In this document: piece by piece, positions 54,171 to 64,000 of the stretch | How the letters are laid out: every line of letters begins with the position of its first letter | Numbering within the stretch: the first letter of the stretch is position 1 | Source: Cladorhizidae sp. MBARI D1340-BT2 | Lineage: Eukaryota > Porifera > Demospongiae > Poecilosclerida > Cladorhizidae | Reading direction: 5' to 3' | Length of the DNA stretch: 64,000 nucleotides | NCBI GenBank assembly: GCA_028752905.1 | Contig: JAQNBH010000012.1 | Coordinates: 25,801,816 to 25,865,815 of the forward strand | The notes under the pieces: model-generated | What the model was told of the DNA's origin: nothing | Seen by the model: only the letters and a program-made list of their open reading frames with translations | The model's database searches: none | Translations under genes and position numbers: made by a program

Positions 54171-55074
54171 TACTTGGTGGTGGTACTAGTATAGTGTGTG
54201 CATGTGGTAAGTCAGTGTTGTAGGTGCTGATGTTGGAGATGTGCTTTTCCCCTTCATGTCAGAAGTAAGAGATGTTAAGAGATGGATGAAGCCATTGATG
54301 ATAGCAAGACCAATTGGAGCACCCACTCACTGGGGACCCATCCGGTCCTCAGGGAGAGACTACTTCTAGCAGGAGTGTAGCTCTTGGCCATACCAGGGAG
54401 CTTATTGTTTTTCTTTCTCTCTGTAATAATAGCAGACATTAACTTGATACAGGGATCAATAAATTCTCATTACAAAGCCTTTGACACATAGGTATCTTCA
54501 TCAGTAAGAATGAGGTGCTGCTTGCCTGATGGTGTATATATAAGGTTAAGCATGTCATGCTCTTCTGCGATTGGTCCATGTGTAATGGTGAATGGTGTGA
54601 TTCACAGAGATATAATGTGGTGATGTGGATGACTGGACTAGCAGAGAAGACAAATAAAAAATAGATGAGCTGAGAAAATGATCTACTTTTTGTTTAATTA
54701 AAACTTAGCTACAGGAAGAGTTAATTAGTCATGACCCTTAGTCTAGAATGTTATGTTGCTATGTGTTGACTGGTGTTGATTGATCTGTTCTGCTTGACAT
54801 TTTGTTCTTGTTTTCTGTGCTGCTGTTCTTGTTTGGGTCTGTCTATTGCTGAGAGTGAAGGACATGTGTGGCATTATAGTGTCAGCCTAGGAGTATGGGG
54901 ATGTCCAGTGTAGGCATGTTTGTGTGTCTAGTTATCAAGGGCTGGATCTCGGGGTTGGGCTAGCTAAGTGTGAGGTGTTTGGTATTTTGATTATGGATGT
55001 GTGCATGTGTGATGTTGGGAATGAGTCTGTGTGAGTGTAATGCCAGGGCTAGGACTACACATAAGTTTTGCTTG

Positions 55075-55388
55075 CAGAGGTGCACAACTTCCACTTCAAT
55101 ACAAATGATGAAAATAGCAACTGCCAACTTGAACATTCTCTTTCTTGCTGTCCTACCATTTATGGAAGCTCTTATTTTGAGGAAAGCTGCACAGGCACCT
55201 ATGCCTTCCAGAAAACACTACCTGCTCTTCTTTCTTGGTGTGGCTCAGCAATTCTTAGTGTGACTCATGAGAGTAGCTTCTTCTTTGTCTGGCTTATAAG
55301 AGTTACTCCATCTTCATGTGGCTCATGTAACAGAAGTATAGCTCTCTGCTCCTGTCTAATAAATAATGCAAAGCATTCATTTACATGA
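55075..55388 (+). CDS. Possible 3' exon of a duplicated gene, copy B
   Basis: After gcttgcag the frame beginning VHNFHFNTNDENSNCQLEHS is open for about 100 codons to TGA at 55388, with many Cys in its first half (SCCPTIYGSSYFEESC). An AATAAA lies near 55360. The homologous stretch in copy A is frameshifted by one base and a 3-base insertion. I recognise no domain; it may be a pseudo-exon. Confidence 0.3.
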
Positions 55389-55612
55389 TAGAAGATTCTA
55401 TGTGTGTGCATTATTTGTTTAGTAATAGCTTAGTTGTAGTTAAGCTCTGGTTTTCTTGCTGGTTTGGTTAGAAGTGGTGATAGACAACCAGAGTTTATGG
55501 TTCACTTGTGGACATACACTTGCTTGGTATGTTTTGTAGTAGTGTAAATAAAACCTTCCATTGATGCACTCACACAAATAATCCACTCAATGACTAGCTG
55601 TTGTTGCTGCAG

Positions 55613-57213
55613 ATGTTACTGGAAGAACTGATGAAGAAGCAGCTGTATTCTCAAACATCATCAAGGCACAGGTTAGCAAAACCATCTATCAGGGCTTCAC
55701 AGGGAGTCAGGGGATCAGGGATTACCCCACCTCCCACCTACACTACAAGGATTAAGGTGTCATAATAAGTATATGATATGCATTCACTATTTTTTTTGCA
55801 GCTAATGTTAGTTAATTGACAATTGCAGTTAATGAACTTGTCAATTAAGTAGACAACATGTATAATACATTCCTAAGATTTTGCTCTTTGAATATGTCAA
55901 AATTGCAATAAACCTGCTGTTCAAAGTCAGCTCAATTCCTTCAATTGTGATTCACCTGAGCCTAGCCAGGTTAGTGTTACTTATCTATTTTCAAGACTTA
56001 ACTTAATAAACTTCATCTAACCAAAAATCAGGCCATGTAGTAAGGATGGCTATGAACAATTCCAGGCTCGACACTCATCCCCACTCTTCCCCACTTTCCC
56101 CAGAAACTAAAATGTCTCTATGAAGCCATGATCTTCATGCTATATTAGTTGTTTCTGTTGTTATTTTAGTTATTATTGTAGAAATACGACGAACTGCTGG
56201 CCAAAGTTCCCAAGTGCAACCATGGTTACTTAGATGAGATAATGTCAGATGTGGACCTAGGTCGAATTTCAGCAAGACTGTATGTAGATGAGGCATATCT
56301 GCTAGGACTGAACTTGTCGGACGTGCAACACATAATGACCACATACAGTGATGGTCTACAAAGGTACTACAATGCTAAATGTGTGAATTGTGGATGTGGA
56401 TTTATAGATGCACACTATTTACAGCTGGGCTGTTCTGGAGCATTGGGGATCTAAAGCTGGTTATCCAAAGACTTACAGGAATCTTCTTCGAGTATGTGTG
56501 GAGGGAGATTTGGAGGAATCAGCTGAAGTCATTATTTCCATCTTAAGCAGCAAAGGTTGGTCTAGCTGGTTGTGTTGGTTATATATTTGAAGTGGTAAAG
56601 GGTGTTCACCCTTAGTCTAAGGGCACAGTCTTGTTTATCTTCTTTTTTACAAGTAAATATAGTTCTTGTATATCTAGATATTACATAAGGTAGAACAATC
56701 CTGAACACTTTTGGAACTGGTCAACCATATTCACACGATTCGAATGCGTAAATGCGTCTTTGCAAGTGCGTAATTTGTAATTATAGATACAGACTCTTAA
56801 AATATGTGTATTCATAGGTTAAATACTCTGCATAAACCCATCAGGACAGAAAAAAACTCCATATAGGCTAGAACATGTGACTTCAAAGCTAGTGTGGTTA
56901 TGTGATGTTCTGTTAGGTATTCATGAAAAGTCCTCCAAAGTCTTCAGGCCAGCTCTATTTCTCCTGGCACATGTGAAATGTTCTGGCCTGTTAATTAGCA
57001 TAACTTTTCAATCCCTTTTCCTCGTGCTTGCTCTTCACTTGTCCTTCCCCCTCCACATTGCTCTGTAAAGTTAACAATGGAGTACAGAAATTGAGTCATG
57101 GCATCTTCTGCTTTACTTACAGCAATAAGAAAGATGCATTAAGGGGACGCATGTGCAGACTAGCAAATCTAGAGGCATCTGAAGAACAACTTCACTGTGC
57201 TCACCAAATTTAG
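55613..57213 (+). CDS. Death-domain gene, copy B (partial model, four exons)
   Basis: Exons: 55613-55671 (VTGRTDEEAAVFSNIIKAQ), 56182-56363 (KYDELLAKVPKCNHGYLDE ... AYLLGLNLSDVQHI), 56425-56555 (WAVLEHWGSKAGYPKTY ... DLEESAEVIISIL) and 57123-57213. The Death-domain intron is only 61 bp and marks the empty site of the copy A hAT insertion. Exon 1 is 9 bp shorter than in copy A, in frame. In the last exon copy B has lost one base (gatgcatt versus gatgccatt), so the phase-1 junction that works in copy A hits an early TAA here (GCA ATA AGA AAG ATG CAT TAA). The Death domain stays intact but the C-terminal tail is changed. The start of the gene was not found. Confidence 0.72.
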
Positions 57214-57299
57214 CTAACTAGAATAAGCTAACTTATCATGGGGATTGTTACGTTATGAACTTTATGACTTCCTCACATCTTCGTGGAGATTTTACATCG

Positions 57300-57606
57300 T
57301 GGAGATGGCAGGTGGGACAGTAAAGGTATACTTTCTCTTTAGTACACTTAGCTGGTCCCGGCTTCTTGACATCATGGTTATGTGTCTGTTGGTAAGGGGT
57401 CCTTCTCTTATATTTTCTGAGGACCAAGTGAGGTATTTGTCAACCATAGTGCCAACTTTTTTGAGTGTGGCTGGGTCTTTGTTCCTCACTGCCAAAGCAA
57501 TGTGTGGTGGAAGCATCCTCTAAACATGCACAGCAAATTGTTTACCAGCTTCTTCAGGGCTGTTTCAACCAGCTATATACACAATTGTTGTTTAATTGTT
57601 GTTAAA
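57300..57606 (-). mobile_element. Gypsy family 3 gag fragment at the end of copy B
   Basis: On the minus strand it reads HIALAVRNKDPATLKKVGT and SRDQLSVLKRKYTF, matching the fragment at 39.1-39.4 kb by shared DNA (tttctctttag, ttgacatcatggttatgtgt). It ends near 57606 at a foldback MITE. Confidence 0.65.
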
Positions 57607-57998
57607 AAAATATTTTAACTCATTTTCCACCCGCGTGCTTGACCCCGTACTTACATTTTAACGCCTAATGAAAACACTCATTGAATAGAGTAGAGCTTCC
57701 TCTAGCCACTGGTGCTAATTTCAATTCTCTAGCACTTTGCAATCTGGAGATACAGTATTTATGTGGCCAATTCAGGCATTCAGGTTTTTGAGGTTCCCTC
57801 CACTTTAGGTCTAGTAACTTGCCTATAGTTATAACGATGAAAAATATTTTAGTATCAAAAGAATGCACACAGAGCGATCTATCTTTTTAGCTATATATCA
57901 AGTCCATACCATAAAGTTTACAGAATCTATGGAGCTCTAAAATGGTAACCATAAGTTAAAATTAAAAAATTCCATTGGCCCCCCTGAATTCAGGTAAG
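57607..57998. mobile_element. Foldback MITE, one-armed copy 3
   Basis: It starts at the hairpin-centre sequence (cattttccacccgcgtgctt) and contains one arm with the family landmarks (aaaacactcattgaatagag, cttcctctagccactggtg, agctatatatcaagtccata). It ends in a C-run (ggcccccct). Confidence 0.7.
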
Positions 57999-58187
57999 GC
58001 TTCTTGATCGCCTTCCCGGGTGGATAATATGTCATTATATCACAATGAAATGGTGTGTGCAAAATCCTCTGTAAGTCCAGAATAGAGCATCCAAATCTTC
58101 TGTAACTTGGAATCCACCTTTCCAGTATGTTGAAGCATAGTTGGGCGAGATAAAATAGCAAAATTTAAATCTGACCTAAAGTACACC

Positions 58188-58670
58188 TTAGGCTGATTCA
58201 CAATATGCAAAACACTTTAAGCGATGCGACACAATGCGTTGTTAAAAAAATATATTTTGAATACAAAATCGTGTCACATTGCACCACGTCGAACCACTTG
58301 AAGAGAATTGAGATCTATTCGAGTGGAAGAGAATTGAGATCTATTCGAGTGGCATTGTGACCTGTCATTGTATCATTCTAGTGTGCGTTTATTTGAGTTT
58401 TTTGGTCATTCTGGTGTTCTTTATTTCAGTAAAAGCTGGTGATTTCAAACCTGAATGGACGATGAAAGGCTTACCGAAGCAGTAATAACTTTCCCTGTAT
58501 ATTGGATGTGCGAATGACATGAGCGCTAGCATATGTTAATTAATGGGTGCGGTACCAGTTGGGTGAAAGTTCAAGTTTGTTCGAGCGTAGACTCCGTTGT
58601 TGTGAACAGCTAGAAGTGATGCGACGCTATGCGACGCGAAGGCCTAGCAGTATATTGTGAACCAGCCTTT
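58188..58670. mobile_element. Small MITE with 16-bp inverted ends
   Basis: GGCTGATTCACAATAT (58191-58206) and ATATTGTGAACCAGCC (58652-58667) are inverted with one mismatch, flanked by TTA / TTTA. Short 'gcgatgcgaca' / 'gatgcgacgc' strings are subterminal on both sides. An internal 26-29-bp duplication (gagaattgagatctattcga) lies near 58300-58350. The TTA-like flank fits a Harbinger/ISL2EU-type element, but this is not certain. Confidence 0.65.
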
Positions 58671-58849
58671 AGGCTTGGGTAAATGCATGTGATTCATGAC
58701 TTGATTGAATGCTAGAGTGTATAATCGCAGCAACACTGATGCACGCCTGCAGCTGCCCGACTGCTGAATCTCAACTCTTAAGATCAGGGTGTGAACTACA
58801 CCCAGCACTGTCTGACATATCATGAATCACATTCATGTGACACACGTCG

Positions 58850-59437
58850 CCAGAGAGTATAAATGTGTTGCCAGTGAGTATAAATGTGTTGCCAGTGAGC
58901 ATAAATGTTTTGCCAGTGAGCATAAATGTGTTGCCAGTGAGCATAAATATGTTGCCAGTGAGTATAAATGTGTCGCCAGTGAGTATAAATGTGTAGCCAG
59001 TGAGTATAAATGTGTTGCCAGTGAGTATAAATGTGTTGCCTGTGAGTATAAATGTGTAGCCAGTGAGTATAAATGTGTTGCCAGTGAGTATAAATGTGTA
59101 GCCAGTGAGTATAAATGTGTTGCCTGTGAGTATAAATGTGTAGCCAGTGAGTATAAATGTGTTGCCAGTGAGTATAAATGTGTAGCCAGTGAGTATAAAT
59201 GTGTTGCCAGTGAGTATAAATGTGTTGCCAGTGAGTATAAATGTGTTGCCAGTGAGTATAAATGTGTTGCCAGTGAGTATAACTGTGTTGCCAGTGAGTA
59301 TAAATGTGTTGCCAGTGAGTATAAATGTGTTGCCAGTGAGTATAAATGTGTTGCCAGTGAGTATAAATGTGTTGCCAGTGAGTGTAAATGTGTTGCCAGT
59401 GAGTATAAATGTGTTGCTAGTAAGTATAAATGTGTTG
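58850..59437. repeat. 21-bp minisatellite in copy C (28 units)
   Basis: Same unit as in copies A and B with more variants (gtagcca, gcctgtgag, agcataaat). Alternating tgtagcca/tgttgcc(a/t) units between 58970 and 59190 suggest a two-unit higher-order repeat. Confidence 0.95.
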
Positions 59438-60231
59438 CATTGTCTCCGTGTCTTCATATGCCCCTGAAGGCTAAAGCATCCAGTTGAATCATTGGCCAAA
59501 AAATTCAAGAAAGATAAGTCATCGGTACGAGTCAACTTTCATATCGCAGCTGCCAGAATGGAAAGGTTGCTAGTTACTCGCTGATGCAGAAATAGAAAAT
59601 ACAGAGCATAGAAATGATGCGTCAGAAGAAATTGAGCGTACAGGATTGTTTTTAATTTTATTTAGCATAAATATTTGAGGTAAGCATTTTTTCATACACT
59701 GGAGTAAATGAGTCATAAGATCAATGAGCTATATTGCTAATGTACATATTATTATTATTTTGACTGTGTTAGTGCTTTTGGTTCAGGTGATCAGACTGGT
59801 AGTGGCAGTGAGGGTGAGAAAACCTTTAATTAGTGCTACTTTTCAGGTCACACACCAGCTTCTACATGTCCTGGCAGTCCCATTCCCAAATCCAAGGCTG
59901 GCTATAGGAATAGGACTGGATTTTTTGGTGATTAATAAGTATCGCTTTCACAAGATTAAAAAAGCTGGCAATTTAATCTGGCATAATATTTCAGCCATGT
60001 TTAATATGAGTGGGTGTGGCTATCCATGTGCGACACTGTGTATCTATACAAACACTGTTAATTTTGGGATGGGACTGGGGGACAGAAGCAAAGGGTACCA
60101 CTCCTTCCGCCTGGGTTACCTGAGTTATATGAAACCTCGAGGGACTGTGTTTTGGGACAGGAGGGAAGGGAGGGAGGATTGGGCACTAAGTGTGAGGGAG
60201 GGTGCTAAATAAAGAATGTTTTTGTGTTGGA

Positions 60232-60695
60232 ACTAATGGGAGTAATGTGTATGTGAGTTATGGTGGTGGGGGTTAGTGTGTGCATGATTTAGTTGGTGGG
60301 TAGAGGGGGTGTTAGTTGTGTGGTGTGTGTATGAGTTTGGTAGTGGGAGATGTGTGTGCATGATGGCATTGTGGACATGGTGTGTGTGCATGAGGTGGCA
60401 TTGTGGACATGGTGTGTGTGTATGAGGGTGTGTTTGTGGGCTTGGTGTGTGTGGGTTGGGGTTGTGGGATAAGTGAAGTGGGGTAGTGGTGTGTTTGTGT
60501 GGGTTGAGGTGGTGTGTGTGTCATTTGGTTGGGATGGTGGGGGTGGTGTGTTTATGGGATAGGGTGGTGAAGTGATGTATGTTTGAGTTGGGGTGGTGGG
60601 AGTGGTGTGGGTATGATTGGTATAGTGAGGTGTGCGTATATGAGTTGCTGGTTTAGGATGGTGTATGAGTTTGGGGTGGGTTGGGTTGTTCATCA
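60232..60695. repeat. GT-rich degenerate repeat, copy C
   Basis: Matches the first half of the GT-rich region in copies A and B, with an extra 'ggcattgtggacatggtgtg' duplication. Confidence 0.8.
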
Positions 60696-60814
60696 CTTGT
60701 GGTAGTAGTGGGTGTGTGTATTATGGAATGTGACACTTAGCACATATTACATGTTTAGTATTAGTGGTTAGTAATATCCTGCATGTATGTATACTCTGTG
60801 GGTAATGAGGTTCA

Positions 60815-62343
60815 TTAAAAGGGGGGACTATACCTGAAACCACCAAAATTTGAACGCATTTTTGTAGCCATCATAACTTTCCCTCCCTTTCTTCTGTGAA
60901 GATACTTTAGATACCAACTTGTTGCTCATTCTGTGTGCTTTAAGATGATATGTGAAATGTCTCTATAGGCACATTTTCTTAGAAGATACATCCAAAAAAG
61001 CAAGGGTCACTCCAAAAATTGCACCCCCCAAACTGCGACGAGGATATTTCCAAAGTGCCTGGTCTCTACAGATGCCCAAATTTGGTTTGTAGCTTACCAA
61101 GACATTTAGCTGTGATATAACGGAGGCATATTTTTCAACACATCTCCTGTTCATTAGTTCTAAGGCATTTCATTTCCAACCACACAAAATAAACCCAAAA
61201 TCTGTGACAGTCACCTCTTCTAATCACCATAGCTCGGCAATGCTTCAAGTTAAAAAAAATATCAAACCGTTATATCACAGATTACTAAAAGAGCTTTCAT
61301 TTCAAATGAATCCTCAAATATTGAAATTGAGGCAAAGTTATGTACGCCGCAAAATCAGAACAAAATAGATTTTCAAAATTCCTGGTTGAAGGAGGGACAG
61401 TTGCATTTTTGGGGGGAGAGTGACCCACATGTATTTTTCCCCTTTTTTCTTCTTGAGGTTACCACTTTATAACTCCATAGATTCCGTAAACTTCATGGTA
61501 TAGACTTGATATATAGCTCAAAAGATAGGTCTCTCTTTGTGCTCTCTGTTGATACTAAAATATTTTTCATAGGTATAACTATAGCCAAGTTACAGGAGCT
61601 ACAAGTGGAGGGAAGCTACAAGTGGAGGGAACCTCAAAAACCTGAATGCCAGCATAAATATCTCCTGATTGCCAAGTGTGAAATTAGCACCAGTGGCTAG
61701 AGGAAGCCTTACTCTATTTAACGAGTGTTTTTATTAGGCGTTAAAATGTAAGTACGTGGTCAAGCGCGCGGGTGGAAAATGAATTTCGTTAATAATCCAT
61801 AAAACTCATTTTCCACCCGCGCGCTTGACCACGTACTTACATTTTAGCTCCTTATGAAAACACTCATTGAATAGAGTAGGGCTTCCTCTAAACTCTCTAG
61901 CACTTGAGATATTTATGCTGCCAGTTCAGGCATTCAGGTTTTTGAGGTTCCCTCCACTTTAGGTCTAGTAACTAGGCTACAGTTATACCTATGAAAAATA
62001 TTTTAGTATCAACAGAGAGCACAAAGAGAGACCTATCTTTTGAGCTATATATCAAGTCCATACCATGAAGTTTACAGAATCTACAGAGCTATAAAGTGGT
62101 AACCACAAGTTTATTTGTTTTAATTTAAAAAAATGCTGCTGTCCCCCCCCCCTTTAGTGTTCCTTGTTGGTTTCTCTTCAAATCAATGAGAAATTGCATG
62201 GACAAAAACCATCATAACTTTGAAATGGAGCATCCAATAGCTCTAAATAGAATTGGCTAGTAGATATGTACAGCAACAGTCTGAACTGATAAAAAAACAA
62301 GTAAAAAACTCCAATGTTTTTCAGGTATAGTCCCCCCTTTTAA
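60815..62343. mobile_element. TTAA element with a nested foldback MITE
   Basis: Outer TTAA at 60815-60818 and 62340-62343 flanks inverted ends AAGGGGGGACTATACC ... GGTATAGTCCCCCCTT. Subterminal 'accatcataacttt'-type strings occur on both sides. Inside lies another foldback (about 61437-62155) whose arms meet near 61788, where gtacgtggtcaagcgcgcgg pairs with ccgcgcgcttgaccacgtac. No transposase is encoded. Confidence 0.82.
61437..62155. mobile_element. Foldback MITE copy 4 (two-armed, nested)
   Basis: Left arm 61437-61785 and right arm 61795-62155 are inverted copies: gaggttaccactttataact / gctataaagtggtaaccac, and ttgatatatagctcaaaaga / tcttttgagctatatatcaa. It is the same family as the copies at 9.5, 35.9 and 57.6 kb. 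Confidence 0.85.
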
Positions 62344-62469
62344 GATCATGCATGTGATCTATGCTATATATATATCATGCTATTAATAGAATGGTTGGTT
62401 TTCTATATAAAACATATGCCTGTCTAGTTCTGCGATTCATGTTATACCACTTGGTGGCAGTGGTGAACT

Positions 62470-64000
62470 ATGGCACAAATACGTCTCCAACTCCAGAACC
62501 TTTTAACTTTTGAAACCCTGATGACTGGCCCAGATGGAATGCCGATTCACACAATTTCATGAGTCATCTTCTCTAACTGCGGACAGTGACACCAACAAAT
62601 CAATACACTTCTTAACTACTTGGGCCAAGAAGCAGAAGTGGTACTCGTGTCTATGAATATCATAGAGGAAGAAAGCACAGTCTATGACACCATTGTATCG
62701 AAATTTGATGCCTTCTTCCAAGTGTGACTAAACGTGGTTTTCTAGAGAGCAAGATTCAACTGAACTCCGAGTCAAGATGATGGAACAGTACATAATGGAA
62801 CTCTATATGATGGCCGAAACCTGTAACTACCGGGAAATGAAGAATGAAATGATCCGAGATCGGCTGATATTAGGAATTAGTGGCAGCGCACTATTACAGT
62901 GACTCCAATTGGATGCAGCACTAACTCTTGCCAAAGCCAATATTCTCACAAGCAACTAAAGAAACTTCAATTGACTAGCCAGATCCTAAATAGACCTCAA
63001 AGGAAGAAGCTGTATGTTATGGAAATGTTTAATGCAACTATCTCCCATGGCAACAAGTTGACAAGGTACCCCAAGTTTGTAATTGACGGTCTGAAGACTA
63101 ACTTACTTGTATAGCCAGCTATATCTGCCCTGAATCTTGCAGTATATTTGGCATAAATGTCGAGCAAAACCCCGACATTCACGCCAGCATAACGTAGAAG
63201 AATCCATCAGTCTTCCAAGTCCTGGCAATCTAGGAGAGGAGTATGAAGTCATACTCAAGGCTAATGCTAAACCATACTCTCTCTTGGCTTCGAGACATAT
63301 TCCAATACCTCTGAGGCCAAAAGTGAAAGAAAGCTTACCGGGATGGAATCTAATGGTGACATATCCAAAGTGGAAGAACCAACACCTTGGTGTGCAGGAA
63401 TGGTCGCAGTGCCAAAGAGAGCTGGAGCAATTCCAATTAGTGTCAACCTCAAGCCTCTAAATGAGAATGTCCGCAGGGCGGTACATCCATTGCCAAAAGT
63501 GGATGACTCTCGCTGTTTTTCAGTAAACTTGATGCTAGTGAATTCTGGCAAATTCCTTTAGCCAAGACATCACGACCCCTAATGTCCTTCATCACTCCTT
63601 TCGGATGGTACTACTTCAACACGCTGTCCTACTAGTGCAGCAGAACACTTTCAGAAATGAAAGAGCAGAATACGCTGAGGACTACAAGGAGCTCTCTGCC
63701 TGATGGATGAGGTTCTAGTGTTTGGAAAGGACAAGGAGCAGCATGATGTTTGCCTGACAGCAGTGCTTGAGCGCATCAAAGCAAAATGCAAATTTGAGAA
63801 ATCCAAACTGAAATTCCTTGGTCACATCATCGACTCAAATGGAATCCAGGCAGATCCAGACAAGACATCTGCCATTTGTGAAATGAAGCCACCCACAAAG
63901 ATGCCAGAGCTATGATGCCTCATGGAGATTGCAAATCAGCTGGGGGAAATTTTCCAGCAAGCTAGCAGAGATCACTCAAACTCTTTCATTGCTACTTAGC
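62470..64000 (+). pseudogene. Gypsy element 4, gag-to-RT, cut by the window end
   Basis: Reading from ATG 62470 in several frames gives a gag of the K02A2.6-like gypsy type: INTLLNYLGQEAEVV, ESTVYDTIVSKFDAFFQV, then NEMIRDRLILGISGSALL (about 62845-62900). RT follows: IPIPLRPKVKE at about 63300, a frame change, NGDISKVEEPTPWCAGMVAV, SVNLKPLNENVRRAVHPLP, and after the expected catalytic region MDEVLVFGKDKEQHD and KLKFLGHIIDSNGIQADPDK (63703-63880). The protease and zinc knuckle are not recognisable. It has many stops and continues beyond the window. Confidence 0.88.

Larger units (their letters stand above)
52020..57300 (+). other. Segmental duplication copy B
   Basis: It starts directly at the LTR of gypsy family 3 with 'gggtgagtgttaattgatgg' and follows the order of copy A up to 57300, where it runs into a gag fragment of the same gypsy family. 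It lacks the 176-bp and 3.3-kb hAT insertions of copy A and keeps a short TA run. Confidence 0.9.
58668..60715 (+). other. Segmental duplication copy C (truncated)
   Basis: It begins at 'ttaggcttgggtaaatgcat', just after the small MITE, and matches copies A and B through the minisatellite, the 'tcacacaccagct' block and the first GT-rich repeat, ending near 60715. The Death-domain exons are absent. Confidence 0.88.

Noticed and set aside
58771..59535. 254-codon minus-strand frame (TGNTFIL repeats), also present in copies A and B
   Set aside because: The flanks are shared because the DNA is duplicated. Copy B is frameshifted next to the repeat, and the 21-bp unit is open in several frames on both strands.
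1..64000. tRNA, rRNA or other structured RNA genes
   Set aside because: I looked for TTCGAATC/TTCGATTC-type T-loops with a matching acceptor stem and saw none. A covariance-model search would be decisive, and I cannot run it.

Overview
This is eukaryotic, animal-type DNA. Genes are split by GT-AG introns, and the window is packed with hAT and piggyBac transposases, Ty3/gypsy LTR retrotransposons, a LINE fragment, MITE-like foldbacks and many minisatellites. There is no bacterial operon structure. Three loci encode split Death domains with short introns (61 and 113 bp where undisturbed). With this transposon mix, that suggests an early-branching or aquatic invertebrate, perhaps a sponge. The taxon is inference only.

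Layout. 1-7.9 kb: a 34-bp minisatellite, a LINE reverse-transcriptase fragment, and a decayed piggyBac transposase whose coding region is split by a 33-bp minisatellite. 7.9-10.3 kb: a host Death-domain gene (two clear exons and a probable later exon). 11.3-11.9 kb: a telomere-like (CCCTAACCC) minisatellite. 13.8-15.7 kb: a minus-strand hAT pseudogene. 16.5-18.0 kb: 40-bp and 46-bp minisatellites. 18.0-31.1 kb: one minus-strand hAT transposase interrupted by two related but divergent gypsy elements in opposite orientations (18127-23491 plus, 24923-30328 minus). Each has LTRs, a 5-bp target duplication, a polypurine tract and an unusual primer-binding site. 31.9-35.3 kb: a non-autonomous hAT-like element carrying a huge 47-bp minisatellite. 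35.9-36.7 kb: a TTAA-flanked foldback element.

39-60.7 kb is a local segmental duplication with three copies (A 39.66-48.2, B 52.0-57.3, C 58.7-60.7 kb; C is truncated). Copies A and B each carry a Death-domain gene with the same exon phases. In copy A a 3.3-kb hAT element sits in the intron that splits the Death domain; copy B keeps the 61-bp empty intron. Pieces of a third gypsy family lie at the copy boundaries (39.0-39.7, 48.3-52.0, 57.3-57.6 kb), so unequal recombination between them may have built the array. 60.8-62.3 kb is a nested TTAA foldback, and 62.5 kb to the window end is a fourth, broken gypsy element.

The strongest single observation concerns the two large gypsy elements. In both, the 14 nt directly after the 5' LTR are a perfect reverse complement of a segment inside the same LTR about 80 nt upstream. 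The 14-mers differ between the elements, but each stays complementary within its own element. This is the signature of self-primed reverse transcription (as in Tf1) rather than tRNA priming.
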